The notes: generated by a model from the sequence alone, not told the origin. A stretch of DNA of 64,000 nucleotides from Umboniibacter marinipuniceus (GCF_003688415.1 NZ_REFJ01000001.1:478645-542644); one strand, 5' to 3'. Counted from the first letter of the stretch, positions 26,038 through 36,196 are shown. Translations and numbers: made by a program.

Positions 26038-26649
26038 TTAGGTGGCGAATAGCCAAATACCCAGCGCAATCATGACCGTGCCGGAAACCCTTTCCAGTAG
26101 CTGAGCATTGCCGGGCTTCTCTAATAGCTTGCGCAAGCTGCGGCCGCCAGAAGCATAAGCAAGAAGCGAAATGAACTCGGTACAAAAAATAACCAAAACT
26201 AGAGTAGTTAGTTGCGGTGCTAATGGCTTGGTTTCGCTAATAAAGGGCGGTAGCAAAGCTACCATAAAGGCCCATCCCTTGGGGTTGGCAATGGCGGTAA
26301 TAAATCCTTGGCTGAAAAGTGCTTTAGCCGAACTAACTGAGGTACTGGCTAGATGAAATTCAGTCGCCGACTGACGCCAGCTCTTTATCCCAAGGAAAAT
26401 AAGGTATCCGCCGCCTAGTATTTTTAGAATAGTAAAGGCAATTGGGACGCTTAAAAGTAACGCCGCTACGCCCATGACGGAAGAGATAGCAACCAGCGCA
26501 ACGCCTAATAATTCACCCCACATCATCCACAGCGTGCGTCTCACTCCGTAGCGAATACCCAAGGTGAGCGCGAGCGTCATGCACAATCCTGGAGTGATGG
26601 AGACTAGGAAAAAAGTAGGGAAAAATACTAAAGCTATCTGCCAGTCCAA
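26038..26649 (-). CDS. LysE/RhtB-family amino acid exporter
   Basis: A small inner-membrane protein (203 aa, about six hydrophobic segments) of the LysE superfamily. The N-terminal FFLVSITPGLCMTLALTLGIRYG follows the family pattern with a conserved Pro-Gly, and GFITAIANPKGWAFMVALLP matches the second conserved motif with NPK. It likely exports an amino acid or homoserine-lactone-like molecule. The only suitable start is TTG at 26649; an in-frame stop lies two codons upstream. Single gene. Confidence 0.86.
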   Translation of the reverse strand: MDWQIALVFFPTFFLVSITPGLCMTLALTLGIRYGVRRTLWMMWGELLGVALVAISSVMGVAALLLSVPIAFTILKILGGGYLIFLGIKSWRQSATEFHLASTSVSSAKALFSQGFITAIANPKGWAFMVALLPPFISETKPLAPQLTTLVLVIFCTEFISLLAYASGGRSLRKLLEKPGNAQLLERVSGTVMIALGIWLFAT

Positions 26650-26760
26650 AGTTTATGCTCTTTGAGAAATTTATGGAGGCAAAACTACCATAATTAACAT
26701 CAAAAAGTCGATGGCGAAAAGTGCTAGCGAACTGCGCTCGAATAGTTTGTAATAGACATT

Positions 26761-27639
26761 ATGAATAATAAGCTTATTACTTTATGTGTTTGTGTAGTGA
26801 CTCTATTATCGGCTGTCAACTCCCAACCATTATTCGCTCAGGCGCCTCCCCAGCCCGATCATGTTGACCCTGCTCCGGCAGCGGAAAAAGAAATCGATGC
26901 AAAGTATATCTATGCGACGGTCTTGGGCTCGGGCATCTACTCGGTTCATGACGAGCGAGTTGTTGTCGTTAATGTCCCGCTCTCAATAGATCTGACTGAT
27001 TGGGAGGGTACCGAACCGAATTGGCGTTTGCTACTTCCACTTCAGGTTGGCTATAAGAGTATGGGTGAAGACATCGTAACTGAGTGGATTCCCAAGGAAT
27101 TTGCAACGTTAAGCTTTCTCCCTGGAATTGAATACGTCTATCCAGTCAGTGAAACATTTCGACTGCGGCCCTTCATGAATGCCGGCGTAGGTTATGATTT
27201 CGGTAGTGATGAAATGGTAACATTCTGGCAGGTTGGTCTTAAGGTCCAAAATGAATGGAAGCCCAATGAAGTTTGGGATATTCGTAGTTCGCAGAAGTTC
27301 GTCTATGCGAACGAAAATCAAAAAGCTGATGAGGAGTCCTCGAGTTTATCATTGATTCAGCTGGGCTTTGATTTTCGGCGTGATCTTGGCTTCGAACTCT
27401 GGGGTAGAGAGGTCGGCCTAAGTACTTACGTAATGTGGCAGCACTTCCCCAACCAACTGGTTTTTACCAGAGACTATCGAAATGGTATTAATGTCGATAA
27501 TCTCTATCAGGCGGGCCTTACTTTTGGATTCGAAGAACCATTGGAAATTTTGGGCTCCGAGTTCGATCGAGTCTACCTAGGGATAACACGAGGAAGCGGT
27601 GTAAAGGCATTAACCTTTGGCATTGACTTACCCTTTTAA
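26761..27639 (+). CDS. Exported hypothetical protein, probable outer-membrane beta-barrel
   Basis: Signal peptide about 1-26 (ending LFAQA), then 266 residues rich in alternating aromatic strands such as WRLLLPLQVGYKSMG and RPFMNAGVGYDFG. The C terminus FGIDLPF ends in Phe, as is common in barrels. I do not recognise a family. There is no clear ribosome-binding site before the ATG at 26761. It lies between the LysE exporter (divergent) and the dipeptidase gene (convergent). Confidence 0.7.
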   Translation: MNNKLITLCVCVVTLLSAVNSQPLFAQAPPQPDHVDPAPAAEKEIDAKYIYATVLGSGIYSVHDERVVVVNVPLSIDLTDWEGTEPNWRLLLPLQVGYKSMGEDIVTEWIPKEFATLSFLPGIEYVYPVSETFRLRPFMNAGVGYDFGSDEMVTFWQVGLKVQNEWKPNEVWDIRSSQKFVYANENQKADEESSSLSLIQLGFDFRRDLGFELWGREVGLSTYVMWQHFPNQLVFTRDYRNGINVDNLYQAGLTFGFEEPLEILGSEFDRVYLGITRGSGVKALTFGIDLPF

Positions 27640-27782
27640 GCTCCTCACGAAGGGGCTTCGCGTATTGGGCACCTATTATTAGCACATGCCAGGCGTCAAC
27701 TCTGCGAAGATGCCTAGCGCCTTGCGTGAGTAGCTGACTATCGTTAGTACCCAAACGGCTGCTAACGATGGCGATTAAGAAG

Positions 27783-28991
27783 CTATTCCCCTTGTTCTAC
27801 CTCAAGCCAAACACGCTTCAGATTGCCACTCATAATCTTTTCAATATCGGCGACGCTGTAGCCACGACCCAGCAAGCCTTCGATGAGGTTTGGATAGCTG
27901 GAGACGTCCTTTAAGCCTATTGGTAGCGTGTCATCTACGCCATCATAGTCAGAGCCAATTCCTACTGCGTCAATACCAGCCAGACTAACAGCGTGATCAA
28001 TGTGATCTAGGACATCAGCAAGCGTAGCGTAGGGATAGGGATTGGCTAGGCGCCACTCTTCTAGTAACGCGTTGGCCTCTTCAGAGTCGGCATCAGTCAT
28101 ACCTGCAGCACGAAGGAATTCGCGTTGCTGAGGACCATAGTTGTTCGCCGCTTCAGTCAGGAAAGCGCTGCCAAAGTTAATGAAAATAACACCACCCTGA
28201 TCACCAAGCGCCTTGATCATCTCGTCTGACATATTGCGTTCGAAACCAGGGGTAAAATGTCGAGCAGAGCTGTGGCTAGCAATGACGGGTTTCTTGGTAA
28301 CGCGCAGCACATCGTAAAAGGCGTCGTCGGAGACGTGCGAGATATCAATCATAATACCCAGCTTGTTCATTTCTAACACTAGCAACTCGCCAAATTCAGT
28401 GAGACCACCGGCAGGCCTCTCCGAGTCATAGCTTGAGTCGGCGATGTGATTACTCCGAGAATGCGCAAGTGTGATATAGCGAATTCCTCGATTATAGAAG
28501 TGCTGGAGGTTGGCTAAATCGCCTTCAATTGGTGAGCCATTTTCCATTCCTAAAGGCAGCGCTAGCTTACCTTCGTCAACGGCTGCTTCGAGCTCGGACC
28601 AAGAGCGAACAATGGCCATCTGCTCAGGTGCTTGTGCCACGAGGGATTCAATCATATCGATGAGCTGATCCGCATTCTGCTTAGAAGTATCTACTTCCTC
28701 AAATTCCAATCCCGCTGGCGTATAGATGGACATAAAGGGCGCGTTCAACCCACCGGATCGTGCGCGCGGGAAGTCGAAATCGCCGGTGACGGTGGATTCC
28801 AATACATTCTCGTAGTGGGCCTCAAGTCGATAGGGGAGGTCTACGTGGGTATCTGCAATAATCATCTCGTGTGCCAGCGCAACGGGGTCAGGGCTGGATG
28901 AAGCAGTTGTTTCGGTGGCGGTTTGCTCTGACTGGCAACCAATAAGAGCGAAAGAAAGCGTAGCGGCAGTTAAAGCTAAAGAGGTTTTCAT
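27783..28991 (-). CDS. Membrane dipeptidase-like lipoprotein (peptidase M19)
   Basis: A zinc-dependent renal-dipeptidase-type enzyme. Lipobox ALIGC places the lipid on Cys19. The metal site starts at ADTHVD (about 46-51); further ligands are in DISHVSDD and ASHSSARH, and GIGSDYDGV lies near the C terminus as in the family. It would cleave dipeptides, including D-residue ones, at the cell envelope. It is divergent from murQ with a 94-base gap, which suggests a joint role in wall-fragment recycling, though M19 enzymes also act on other dipeptides. Confidence 0.9.
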   Translation of the reverse strand: MKTSLALTAATLSFALIGCQSEQTATETTASSSPDPVALAHEMIIADTHVDLPYRLEAHYENVLESTVTGDFDFPRARSGGLNAPFMSIYTPAGLEFEEVDTSKQNADQLIDMIESLVAQAPEQMAIVRSWSELEAAVDEGKLALPLGMENGSPIEGDLANLQHFYNRGIRYITLAHSRSNHIADSSYDSERPAGGLTEFGELLVLEMNKLGIMIDISHVSDDAFYDVLRVTKKPVIASHSSARHFTPGFERNMSDEMIKALGDQGGVIFINFGSAFLTEAANNYGPQQREFLRAAGMTDADSEEANALLEEWRLANPYPYATLADVLDHIDHAVSLAGIDAVGIGSDYDGVDDTLPIGLKDVSSYPNLIEGLLGRGYSVADIEKIMSGNLKRVWLEVEQGE

Positions 28992-29085
28992 GTTGCGTCA
29001 TACTCGCAGGTAGTTATTATGATGAGAACTACCATAGCGCAGTTAGGGTTCGCAGCACAACGGCGCCAGCTTATAACGAGGTGAC

Positions 29086-30018
29086 ATGATTCAACTGACC
29101 GAACAACGCGAAAAAGAGCTAATTTTGCAGCTGGAGAACATGGTGTCCGAGCGTCGCAATGATAAATCGGCCCACTTAGACCAGCTGAGCAGCTTGGATA
29201 TCGTGACGCTCATAAATGGTGAAGATGCAACGGTTGCCTCAGCGGTTGCGAAGGTTCTGCCAGCGGTAGCCGAAGCAGTTGATGCTGCCGTAACAGCTAT
29301 CAAACAGGGTGGCCGGCTTATTTATCTTGGTGCCGGCACCAGTGGCCGTCTTGGGGTGTTAGACGCAGTAGAGTGTCCCCCTACATTTTCGGTACCACAT
29401 GGCCTAGTAGTTGGCGTACTCGCTGGCGGACAGGGCGCAATGTTTAAAGCCGTTGAGGGTGCTGAGGATAGTGTTGAATTAGGAGCGCGCGATTTAGCCG
29501 AATTGAAACTAACTGCCAAGGACTGCGTGGTGGGCATTGCCGCGAGTGGCCGAACTCCTTACGTGTTAGGCGGGCTAAGTTATGCGAACGAGATTGGCGC
29601 CAAAACCGTGGCAATGAGTTGTAATCCTAATGGCCCTATTTTGCATCAGGTAGACGTTGCCATTGCGCTGAACGTGGGGCCCGAAGTACTAACGGGATCC
29701 ACACGTTTGAAAGCTGGAACGGCACAGAAGCTTGCTCTGAATATGCTATCCACCGCAACCATGGTAAAACTAGGCAAGGTCTATCAAAACTTGATGGTTG
29801 ATGTGTCGGCGTCAAACGAGAAGCTCTATGCTCGTGCAGCACGAATTGTTATGTTGGCAACTGAATGTGAGTACGAGGTCGCTAAGGCGGCGCTGCTCGC
29901 TAGCGGTTATCGTGCTAAAGTGGCCATATTAATGATACTCTGCAACCTTTCAGCTGACGACGCTGAAGCACGCTTGGAATTAAGCAGCGGCCACTTGAAT
30001 GATGCTGTTTACCTATAA
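29086..30018 (+). CDS. murQ: N-acetylmuramic acid 6-phosphate etherase
   Basis: MurQ cleaves the lactyl ether of MurNAc-6-phosphate, giving GlcNAc-6-phosphate and D-lactate in cell-wall recycling. The SIS domain shows [20 protein letters not shown] (82-101) and catalytic Glu candidates at 96 and 124-127; the C-terminal helices follow. Length (310 aa) is standard. GAGGTGAC precedes the ATG. Followed after 36 bases by an NhaC antiporter; a PTS or anhMurNAc kinase gene is not next to it. Confidence 0.95.
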   Translation: MIQLTEQREKELILQLENMVSERRNDKSAHLDQLSSLDIVTLINGEDATVASAVAKVLPAVAEAVDAAVTAIKQGGRLIYLGAGTSGRLGVLDAVECPPTFSVPHGLVVGVLAGGQGAMFKAVEGAEDSVELGARDLAELKLTAKDCVVGIAASGRTPYVLGGLSYANEIGAKTVAMSCNPNGPILHQVDVAIALNVGPEVLTGSTRLKAGTAQKLALNMLSTATMVKLGKVYQNLMVDVSASNEKLYARAARIVMLATECEYEVAKAALLASGYRAKVAILMILCNLSADDAEARLELSSGHLNDAVYL

Positions 30019-30054
30019 TGATAACTAACGCGCCTTCGAGCCCGTGGATGAAGT

Positions 30055-31440
30055 ATGTCTTGGTTTAGTGTTGTACCCCCTATCTTAGCAATCATTGTTG
30101 TCCTTTGGCGCCGAGAAGTCATTTTGGCACTGGTGACGGCATTGATCAGCTCCGAAGTTATTGCCCTGTTGCTTGCTGGTTCGTCGCCCATCACGTCGCT
30201 ATTGGGCGGGCTACTAGGGTCCATCGAGAGTACTATTGAGGTGCTGGGCTCACCGGGTAACGCTCGTATTTTAGTGTTCTCACTGTTGGTGGGGGCATTA
30301 CTTGCGTTTATGCGTCAGTCAGGTGGGGTGAGTGCGTTTGTGAGTCTTTTGGTCAACAGGGGAATTGCCTCTACACCTCGTAGAACTGGATTGCTAACGT
30401 TTTTCACCGGCGTGTTCGTTTTTATCGAGTCTAACCTTAGTGTATTAACAGCGGGGATTATCTCGCGGGGATTGTTTGATAGATTCAAAATGAGCCGTGC
30501 AAGATTGGCCTACATCATTGACAGTACCAGTGCCCCTATCTGTATCCTGATTCTGCTCAACGCTTGGGGGGCCTATGTATTAGGTCTGGTTAGTAGCTAC
30601 GACCTAGGCGAATCTTCCGTTAGCGTATTAATCGGAACCATTCCCCTCAACTTCTACGCGTGGTTCACGTTGATCCTAGTGCTTTACACCGTTATCACTG
30701 GGCGCGTGCATGGACCAATGAAGACGTCAGAACAGAAGCTGAGCACTCATCACAACACCGAGATTCTCCAAGTTGAAGCCACGAAAGTGCGCTATATGCT
30801 TTTGCCGCTAGCTACTATGATCTTCGGCATGATTGGCTTCATGCTCATGACGGGGAACGGCAACATTACCCAGGGCTCGGGTTCTCAGTCGGTACTTTAT
30901 GCTACCCTGTTGGCCTTACTGGTGGCCTATATTCTGCTTCGTTTTGGCGGCGGCTACCGCCACCAAGGGCTACTGAAGATGGCTTTCGACGGGATGTCTG
31001 AATTGCTACCGTTAGTGGTGATTGTCCTGTTATCGCTGGCTTTAGGCGCTAGCCTTCGAGCGCTTGGTACTGGCGAGTTTATCGCGGGTATTATTTCGGC
31101 CAACCTGCCACTGTTTATCATTCCAGCGCTGTTGTTTGTTGCTGGGGCGGTTATGTCCTTCACAACCGGCACGTCTTGGGGAACTTTCGCCATTCTTGTG
31201 CCCATAGGCATGCCCTTGGTCATTAACTTAGACCTTGATGCGGCACTGGTGCTTTCGGCCATTCTGGGCGGCGGCATCTTTGGCGATCACGCGTCGCCGA
31301 TATCGGATACCACCGCCGTCAGTTCGGTCGCATCGGGCTGTGATCTGCTAGAGCATGTTGAAACGCAGATGCCCTATGCACTAACGAGCGGAGCTGCCGC
31401 ATTTGTGGCATACATTGTTGCAGGTATTGTCACCATCTGA
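30055..31440 (+). CDS. NhaC-family Na+/H+ antiporter, second copy
   Basis: A 461-residue inner-membrane protein with about 11-12 hydrophobic segments, similar in plan to the antiporter at 1939-3297. Shared motifs include FTGVFVFIESNLSVL, IDSTSAPICILIL and the TTGTSWGTFAI helix near residue 370; GDHASPISDTT near 420 carries charged residues within the membrane region. It follows murQ by 36 bases and may be cotranscribed, so an alternative is a wall-derived or hydroxy-acid substrate such as lactate released by MurQ, driven by sodium. The ribosome-binding site is weak. Confidence 0.85.
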   Translation: MSWFSVVPPILAIIVVLWRREVILALVTALISSEVIALLLAGSSPITSLLGGLLGSIESTIEVLGSPGNARILVFSLLVGALLAFMRQSGGVSAFVSLLVNRGIASTPRRTGLLTFFTGVFVFIESNLSVLTAGIISRGLFDRFKMSRARLAYIIDSTSAPICILILLNAWGAYVLGLVSSYDLGESSVSVLIGTIPLNFYAWFTLILVLYTVITGRVHGPMKTSEQKLSTHHNTEILQVEATKVRYMLLPLATMIFGMIGFMLMTGNGNITQGSGSQSVLYATLLALLVAYILLRFGGGYRHQGLLKMAFDGMSELLPLVVIVLLSLALGASLRALGTGEFIAGIISANLPLFIIPALLFVAGAVMSFTTGTSWGTFAILVPIGMPLVINLDLDAALVLSAILGGGIFGDHASPISDTTAVSSVASGCDLLEHVETQMPYALTSGAAAFVAYIVAGIVTI

Positions 31441-31535
31441 GAGTGACTTCTATGGCGCATTGGGTCATGTTTTGTTAACAGTGCTCCACTACTATTAGCG
31501 TATCTAAACGATTCGCTGAGCAGAGGTAATAACGA

Positions 31536-32198
31536 ATGGCGACCCCAAAAACACAACGTGTAAGCGAATATAGCATTGTTGAGGAGCGCCTCAATGTGCT
31601 GTCCCATGCACTGGGAGTGTTACTTGCGGCCATTGGGACGTTACTGTTACTCGTCAAAGCCGTGAGCTTTGGCTCCACAGTGCATATCGTCAGTTTCGGC
31701 GTTTATGGGGCGAGTATGGTTATACTCTATGCCGCCTCATCACTCTATCACTCAGCTACTACTCCGGTTGCTCGCCGGCGCTTAAAGGTTTTTGATCACG
31801 CCGCTATCTATGTATTAATAGCCGGGAGCTATACGCCATTCACGCTGGTGGTCCTTGAGGGGTGGGTAGGTTGGACCCTGTTTGGCATTGTGTGGGGAAT
31901 GGCCCTAGCGGGGGTTATACTAAAAATCTTCTTTACTGGCCGTTACGATAAAATTTCAACTGCTATCTACGTACTCATGGGATGGCTTATTGTCTTCGCC
32001 ATTAAACCGCTGTCAGAGGGGCTACCTGAAGCCGGCATACAGTGGTTAGTAGCGGGAGGGATTAGCTACACAGTTGGTGCATTGCTTTATAGTGTTAAGC
32101 GCTTGCCGCTCAACCATGCACTATTTCATGTGTTTGTAGTGCTCGGGACGGTTTTCCAATTCATAACGGTTTATGAATACATTCTTATCACGCCGTAA
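31536..32198 (+). CDS. Hemolysin III / TrhA (YqfA)-family membrane protein
   Basis: A seven-helix membrane protein of the PAQR/hemolysin III superfamily (220 aa). The conserved ERLNVLSHALG (about 12-22), SSLYHS and FDHAAIYVLIAGSYTPF segments carry the Ser, Asp and His residues that form the family's zinc site. In bacteria the role is linked to membrane-lipid energy homeostasis; hemolytic activity should not be assumed. GAGGTAA precedes the ATG. Confidence 0.93.
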   Translation: MATPKTQRVSEYSIVEERLNVLSHALGVLLAAIGTLLLLVKAVSFGSTVHIVSFGVYGASMVILYAASSLYHSATTPVARRRLKVFDHAAIYVLIAGSYTPFTLVVLEGWVGWTLFGIVWGMALAGVILKIFFTGRYDKISTAIYVLMGWLIVFAIKPLSEGLPEAGIQWLVAGGISYTVGALLYSVKRLPLNHALFHVFVVLGTVFQFITVYEYILITP

Positions 32199-32268
32199 TG
32201 TCATGGAAGCCGTTTAGCTCACAGATTCACGGCCGCTCAATGGTGGCGCGTAATACTTCGCCCGCTAA

Positions 32269-32278
32269 TGTGATCACT
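32269..32278. promoter_or_regulatory. Near-match to the TGTGATCACA operator before the DUF808 gene
   Basis: TGTGATCACT, 9 of 10 matches, 66-75 bases upstream of the DUF808 start. It is 18 kb from the main cluster. One or two 9-of-10 matches are expected in 64 kb by chance, so it is doubtful. Confidence 0.3.
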
Positions 32279-32343
32279 GGTAGCCCCCAGCATCGGACCA
32301 TGCTTAAATAGTCAAATTAACTTCTTGTCTTGGAATACATGAT

Positions 32344-33267
32344 ATGGCCAGCGCAAGCCTCTTTGCATTATTTGATGATATCGCAGCAGTGTTAGATGAC
32401 GTGGCAATGATGACTAAGGTAGCCGCTAAAAAATCTGCCGGGGTATTGGGCGATGACTTGGCTTTGAATGCCGAACAGGTGAGTGGTGTTCGAGCTGAGC
32501 GAGAGCTACCTGTAGTCTGGGCGGTCGCCAAAGGTTCAATGCTGAACAAACTGATCCTCGTGCCAACGGCACTAATTATCAGCGCCCTACTACCTCAACT
32601 CATTCTGCCTGCATTGATGCTAGGGGGCCTCTACCTCTGCTACGAAGGGTCGGAAAAGATTTGGCATTTTCTTGCTCACCGCGATGAGCGTAAAAAAGAC
32701 AAGGCGGTTCTCTCTTCGGCACTGCGTCATCCGGAAATTGACTTGGCGGTCCTCGAACGCGAGAAGATTCGTGGAGCGATTCGCACGGACTTCATCCTTT
32801 CAGCTGAGATTATTGTCATTGTGCTTGGTACTGTCGCCACCGCCACACTCTTAAATAAAACTCTCGTCCTATCACTAATCGCCATTGCTATGACCGTGGG
32901 TGTATACGGATTAGTGGCCTTTATCGTTAAGCTCGATGACATGGCCCTGCATATGGTGAATTCGGCCAGCGAAGGTTTCTTTGGCGGCTTACAGAAGCAA
33001 GTCGGAATGGCCATTTTAGCTTTCTGCCCATGGCTCATGAAGTCGTTATCTGTGGTTGGAACCGTTGCGATGTTCCTCGTTGGCGGTGGCATCATTGCGC
33101 ACGGTATTCCGATGATTGAGCAGGCGATACACGGCCTTGATCTGCCTCTATCAATGGTCAGTAATGCACTGATGCAGGGGTTAGTGGGGCTGATTGTTGG
33201 TGCCGTTGCTGTGATGCTGATGTCCAGCGCCAGAAAAGTCTATCGTTTAGTGAGGCCAGCTTCCTAG
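32344..33267 (+). CDS. DUF808-family (YedI-like) membrane protein
   Basis: A conserved 307-residue membrane protein of unknown function. The start MASASLFALFDDIAAVLDDVAMMTKVAAKKSAGVLGDD region and the ELPVVWAVAKGS segment are characteristic. About six to eight hydrophobic segments follow residue 65. It stands alone between the hemolysin III gene and the convergent SMP-30-like gene. Confidence 0.92.
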   Translation: MASASLFALFDDIAAVLDDVAMMTKVAAKKSAGVLGDDLALNAEQVSGVRAERELPVVWAVAKGSMLNKLILVPTALIISALLPQLILPALMLGGLYLCYEGSEKIWHFLAHRDERKKDKAVLSSALRHPEIDLAVLEREKIRGAIRTDFILSAEIIVIVLGTVATATLLNKTLVLSLIAIAMTVGVYGLVAFIVKLDDMALHMVNSASEGFFGGLQKQVGMAILAFCPWLMKSLSVVGTVAMFLVGGGIIAHGIPMIEQAIHGLDLPLSMVSNALMQGLVGLIVGAVAVMLMSSARKVYRLVRPAS

Positions 33268-33280
33268 CAAGCTAATTCAA

Positions 33281-33298
33281 CACCAACACCAACACCAA
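33281..33298. repeat. Three copies of CACCAA
   Basis: A hexamer triplicated in the 44-base gap between convergent stops. Short, but it is one more intergenic tandem repeat in this window. Confidence 0.6.
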
Positions 33299-33311
33299 CG
33301 CCAAGTGCTCG

Positions 33312-34376
33312 TCATTCGTTCAGGTCAACGATCGCAAGCTCGTTGCCGGTTAGGGAGCCAATAATGAGTTGCTGATCGCGCCGGATAACACTGGTTAGAA
33401 GGGTAAGCTTATTCGCCGAATGTCGTGTTTCAACAACTCTTCCTCGCTCATCAATTCTGGCAATCAAACCGTAGTGCTGTGGAGGTTCTACCCACTTGGG
33501 AGGTAGGGCGCCTAAGATTCGTAACAGGGTAGGGCTGTTGTAGAGTTGGCTAAGTTCGGGCGTACGCAAGCTGACCAGCGCCACCCAGTAGCCAGATTGT
33601 GGATCCGCACGGATATTGTCGGGTAGTGCCGGCAAGCTATCAATAAACACTTCGCTTTGGCCGAGTTGCTCTCCGCGTAACCAGTAGCGAAGGATACGAG
33701 CCTTGCCGGTTTCATTGATAAGTAGGAAGTCTTCGTTGGGTGAGAGGGTCACGCCGTTGGCGAAAAAGAGCCCGTCCATTGCCACCAATACTTCCTCAGA
33801 TATTGGGTCATAGCGCAGTAGGCGGCCCGTCATAGACGCTTCAAAGAAATCACGAATATGCTCACCAAAAGGGAAGCGTTGAGATGCTTGAGTGACCCAA
33901 ATCACGCCGTCCTCTGAGACAGCAACGTCGTCTAAGAAACCGAAATTGGGATTTTGCTGCGAATTAATGAGCGTAGTAATAGTGCCATCCGACTCAAGGC
34001 GAAGTAGACCGGTTACCGCGTCGGCGATGAGTAGTCGTTGTTGGGTATCGAAGGTGAGTCCTAGCGGTCGTCCGCCGGTGTTTGCAAGGATCGTCACCGC
34101 TAAGTCGGGGTGGGCTACTTTAACGATGTCGCCATTAGCTAGTCCGGTGTAAAGGTGGCCCTGTTGATCAATGGCTACCGCCTCGGGTCCCTCGGCACCT
34201 ACGTCAACCAAATTTGCTTGATCTAGACTAAGTTGGGGTGCATAGACGCCCGTGAGCGGTTGGATAGCGTCGGGTTTGAATAGCTCAGGGCGAACCGGAG
34301 AGACAGCAAAGAGCGTGATGCCTAGCACTACAATGATCATGATGGCTAGGCTCGTTGCTTGCAATGCTGTCTTCAT
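33312..34376 (-). CDS. SMP-30/strictosidine-synthase-like beta-propeller protein
   Basis: An N-terminal membrane anchor or signal (about 1-27) and a six-bladed beta-propeller (about 55-350) of the SMP-30/gluconolactonase/strictosidine-synthase-like type. Phrases such as GPEAVAIDQQGHLYTGLANG and LDDVAVSEDGVIWVT are typical blades, and NGVTLSPNEDFLLINE matches the strictosidine-synthase-like signature. Lactonase or arylesterase activity is possible. Its ATG is 2 bases after the ligase stop codon, so the two are translationally coupled and may act in one pathway. Confidence 0.82.
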   Translation of the reverse strand: MKTALQATSLAIMIIVVLGITLFAVSPVRPELFKPDAIQPLTGVYAPQLSLDQANLVDVGAEGPEAVAIDQQGHLYTGLANGDIVKVAHPDLAVTILANTGGRPLGLTFDTQQRLLIADAVTGLLRLESDGTITTLINSQQNPNFGFLDDVAVSEDGVIWVTQASQRFPFGEHIRDFFEASMTGRLLRYDPISEEVLVAMDGLFFANGVTLSPNEDFLLINETGKARILRYWLRGEQLGQSEVFIDSLPALPDNIRADPQSGYWVALVSLRTPELSQLYNSPTLLRILGALPPKWVEPPQHYGLIARIDERGRVVETRHSANKLTLLTSVIRRDQQLIIGSLTGNELAIVDLNE

Positions 34377-34378
34377 AG

Positions 34379-35983
34379 CTAGGCTTCTCCTGACACCTCC
34401 GCTCGCGCTCGGTCTCTTAACTCGCGGCGTAGAATCTTGCCGACATTGGATTTTGGTAGATCCGCTTCAAAACAGATCTGCTTGGGGATCTTGTAGGCGG
34501 TTAAGCCCTCACGGCAAAATGCCTGAAGCGCTGCTGCATCTAAGGTAGAGTCTTTTGTGACAACATACAACCGAATAGCCTCGCCCGTGTTTTCATCTGG
34601 CACGCCAACCGCGGCACATTCAACTACCTCAGGGTGCCCGTAGACTACCGCTTCCACCTCATTAGGGTAAACATTAAACCCTGATACAATGATCATGTCC
34701 TTGAGGCGATCGACAATCTTAATGAAGCCTTCTTCGTCAACAAAGCCGATATCGCCAGTTCGGAACCAGCCATCCGAATCAAGTACTTCAGCGGTTGCTT
34801 CTGGGCGATTCCAATAGCCGACCATCACATGAGGCCCACGTACACAGATTTCACCCGATTCACCTTGCTGCAGGATCTTGCCGGCTTCATCAATGACTTT
34901 AACTTCTGAGTGATCTACCGACTGGCCTACGGTGCCTAGCTTTTGTTTGCCTGGCGCGTTGACGGTCAACGCCGAAGCCGTTTCCGAGAGACCGTAGCCC
35001 TCAAAAATTTGCGTGCCGGTGCGCTGGCTCCACTCGTCACTTATTTCCTTGATGAGGGCCGTGCCGCCAGCAATGATCGAGCTATAGCGAGAGAAGTCAA
35101 CTTGATCGAATTCAGGGTGGGCCATTAAGCCTTGGAAGAGGGTATTGACGCCCGCTAACCCTGTACCAGAGTAGCGTTTCATTTCGCCTATCATACTGCC
35201 GATATCGCGCGGATTTGGGATAAGAGCGCTAAGACCGCCGTTCAAGAACGTGGCAATCACAGACATGAGGTAGCCGTAAATATGATAGATCGGCATAGGG
35301 GCGATGACGATTTCTTGATTATTATCAACTAACGGAAACATATCCCGAGTGATATTCATGGCCGCAAAGAGGTTGCCGTGAGTAAGCACAGCGCCCTTCG
35401 ATAAGCCAGTAGTGCCACCGGTATACTGTAACACTGCCGTGGAGTTCATATTAAGTTCAGCGGCAGGCATAAACTGCTCAGCCCCTTGCTCCAACGCTTC
35501 GCTAAAACTATGAAAAGTGGGGTTGTCGGTTTCGCCCACTACAATCACATGCTTAATGGAAGTCTGGTCTAAAATGGACGCCGTAGAGGCCGCTAATTTG
35601 TCTGCTATGACGAGCGCTTTGGCACCGGAATCGTTGAACTGATGCACTAACTCACGAGCGGTGTAGAGCGGGTTGGTGTTGACGATAATCAAGCCCGTTC
35701 TCAGGGCGGCCCAGGCCGCAATAGGGTAGGCGTTGATATTGGGCATCTGAATGGCAACCCTATCTCCGGCTACGAGCCCCAGATTGTTAATTAAATAGGC
35801 GCCAAGTGCTGCGCTTTTGGACGCGATCTCGGCGAAGCTAAGTTCGTCGCCATGGCAGCTAAAGGCAATGCGATCATGATAGGTAGCCGTGGCAAATGAA
35901 AAAACATCGGCGAGGCTGCGATAGCCTTCAGTATTGATTTGATCAAGCTGTGCTTGGCTGTATGAAGGAATGGCGTTTTTCAT
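34379..35983 (-). CDS. Long-chain acyl-CoA ligase (FadD-like)
   Basis: An ANL-superfamily acyl-CoA synthetase (534 aa). The AMP/ATP motif YTGGTTGLSKGA, the GYGLSETAS motif and the DGWFRTGDIGF and RLKDMIIVSGFNVYP signatures are present, and a terminal Lys in KSNVGKILRREL is the adenylation lysine. It activates a fatty or other carboxylic acid with ATP and CoA. Downstream is the coupled beta-propeller gene. It lies after the MmyB-type regulator gene on the same strand, 213 bases away. Chain length preference is unknown. Confidence 0.92.
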   Translation of the reverse strand: MKNAIPSYSQAQLDQINTEGYRSLADVFSFATATYHDRIAFSCHGDELSFAEIASKSAALGAYLINNLGLVAGDRVAIQMPNINAYPIAAWAALRTGLIIVNTNPLYTARELVHQFNDSGAKALVIADKLAASTASILDQTSIKHVIVVGETDNPTFHSFSEALEQGAEQFMPAAELNMNSTAVLQYTGGTTGLSKGAVLTHGNLFAAMNITRDMFPLVDNNQEIVIAPMPIYHIYGYLMSVIATFLNGGLSALIPNPRDIGSMIGEMKRYSGTGLAGVNTLFQGLMAHPEFDQVDFSRYSSIIAGGTALIKEISDEWSQRTGTQIFEGYGLSETASALTVNAPGKQKLGTVGQSVDHSEVKVIDEAGKILQQGESGEICVRGPHVMVGYWNRPEATAEVLDSDGWFRTGDIGFVDEEGFIKIVDRLKDMIIVSGFNVYPNEVEAVVYGHPEVVECAAVGVPDENTGEAIRLYVVTKDSTLDAAALQAFCREGLTAYKIPKQICFEADLPKSNVGKILRRELRDRARAEVSGEA

Positions 35984-36196
35984 AATGCGAATCTTAATCC
36001 CAGTTTGATACTGTGAAGGTAGCTGAAGAAGCTTTGTCTTGCTGCACTAAAAATACACAGATATCGTTATTATTGTCTATCATCGCACCATAGCAAGCGC
36101 GACACTTCCATCTTGTCTCTGGGGAGACAACGGCCTGGATCGTGACGGTTAAATGGCCGCTAAAAAGGGGGCGTGGTTGATCTCGGATAGCGGCAT

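Noticed and set aside
25931-26185. 84-codon minus-strand frame over the direct repeats
   Set aside because: Runs through repeat DNA and out of frame through the LysE gene; no supporting signal.
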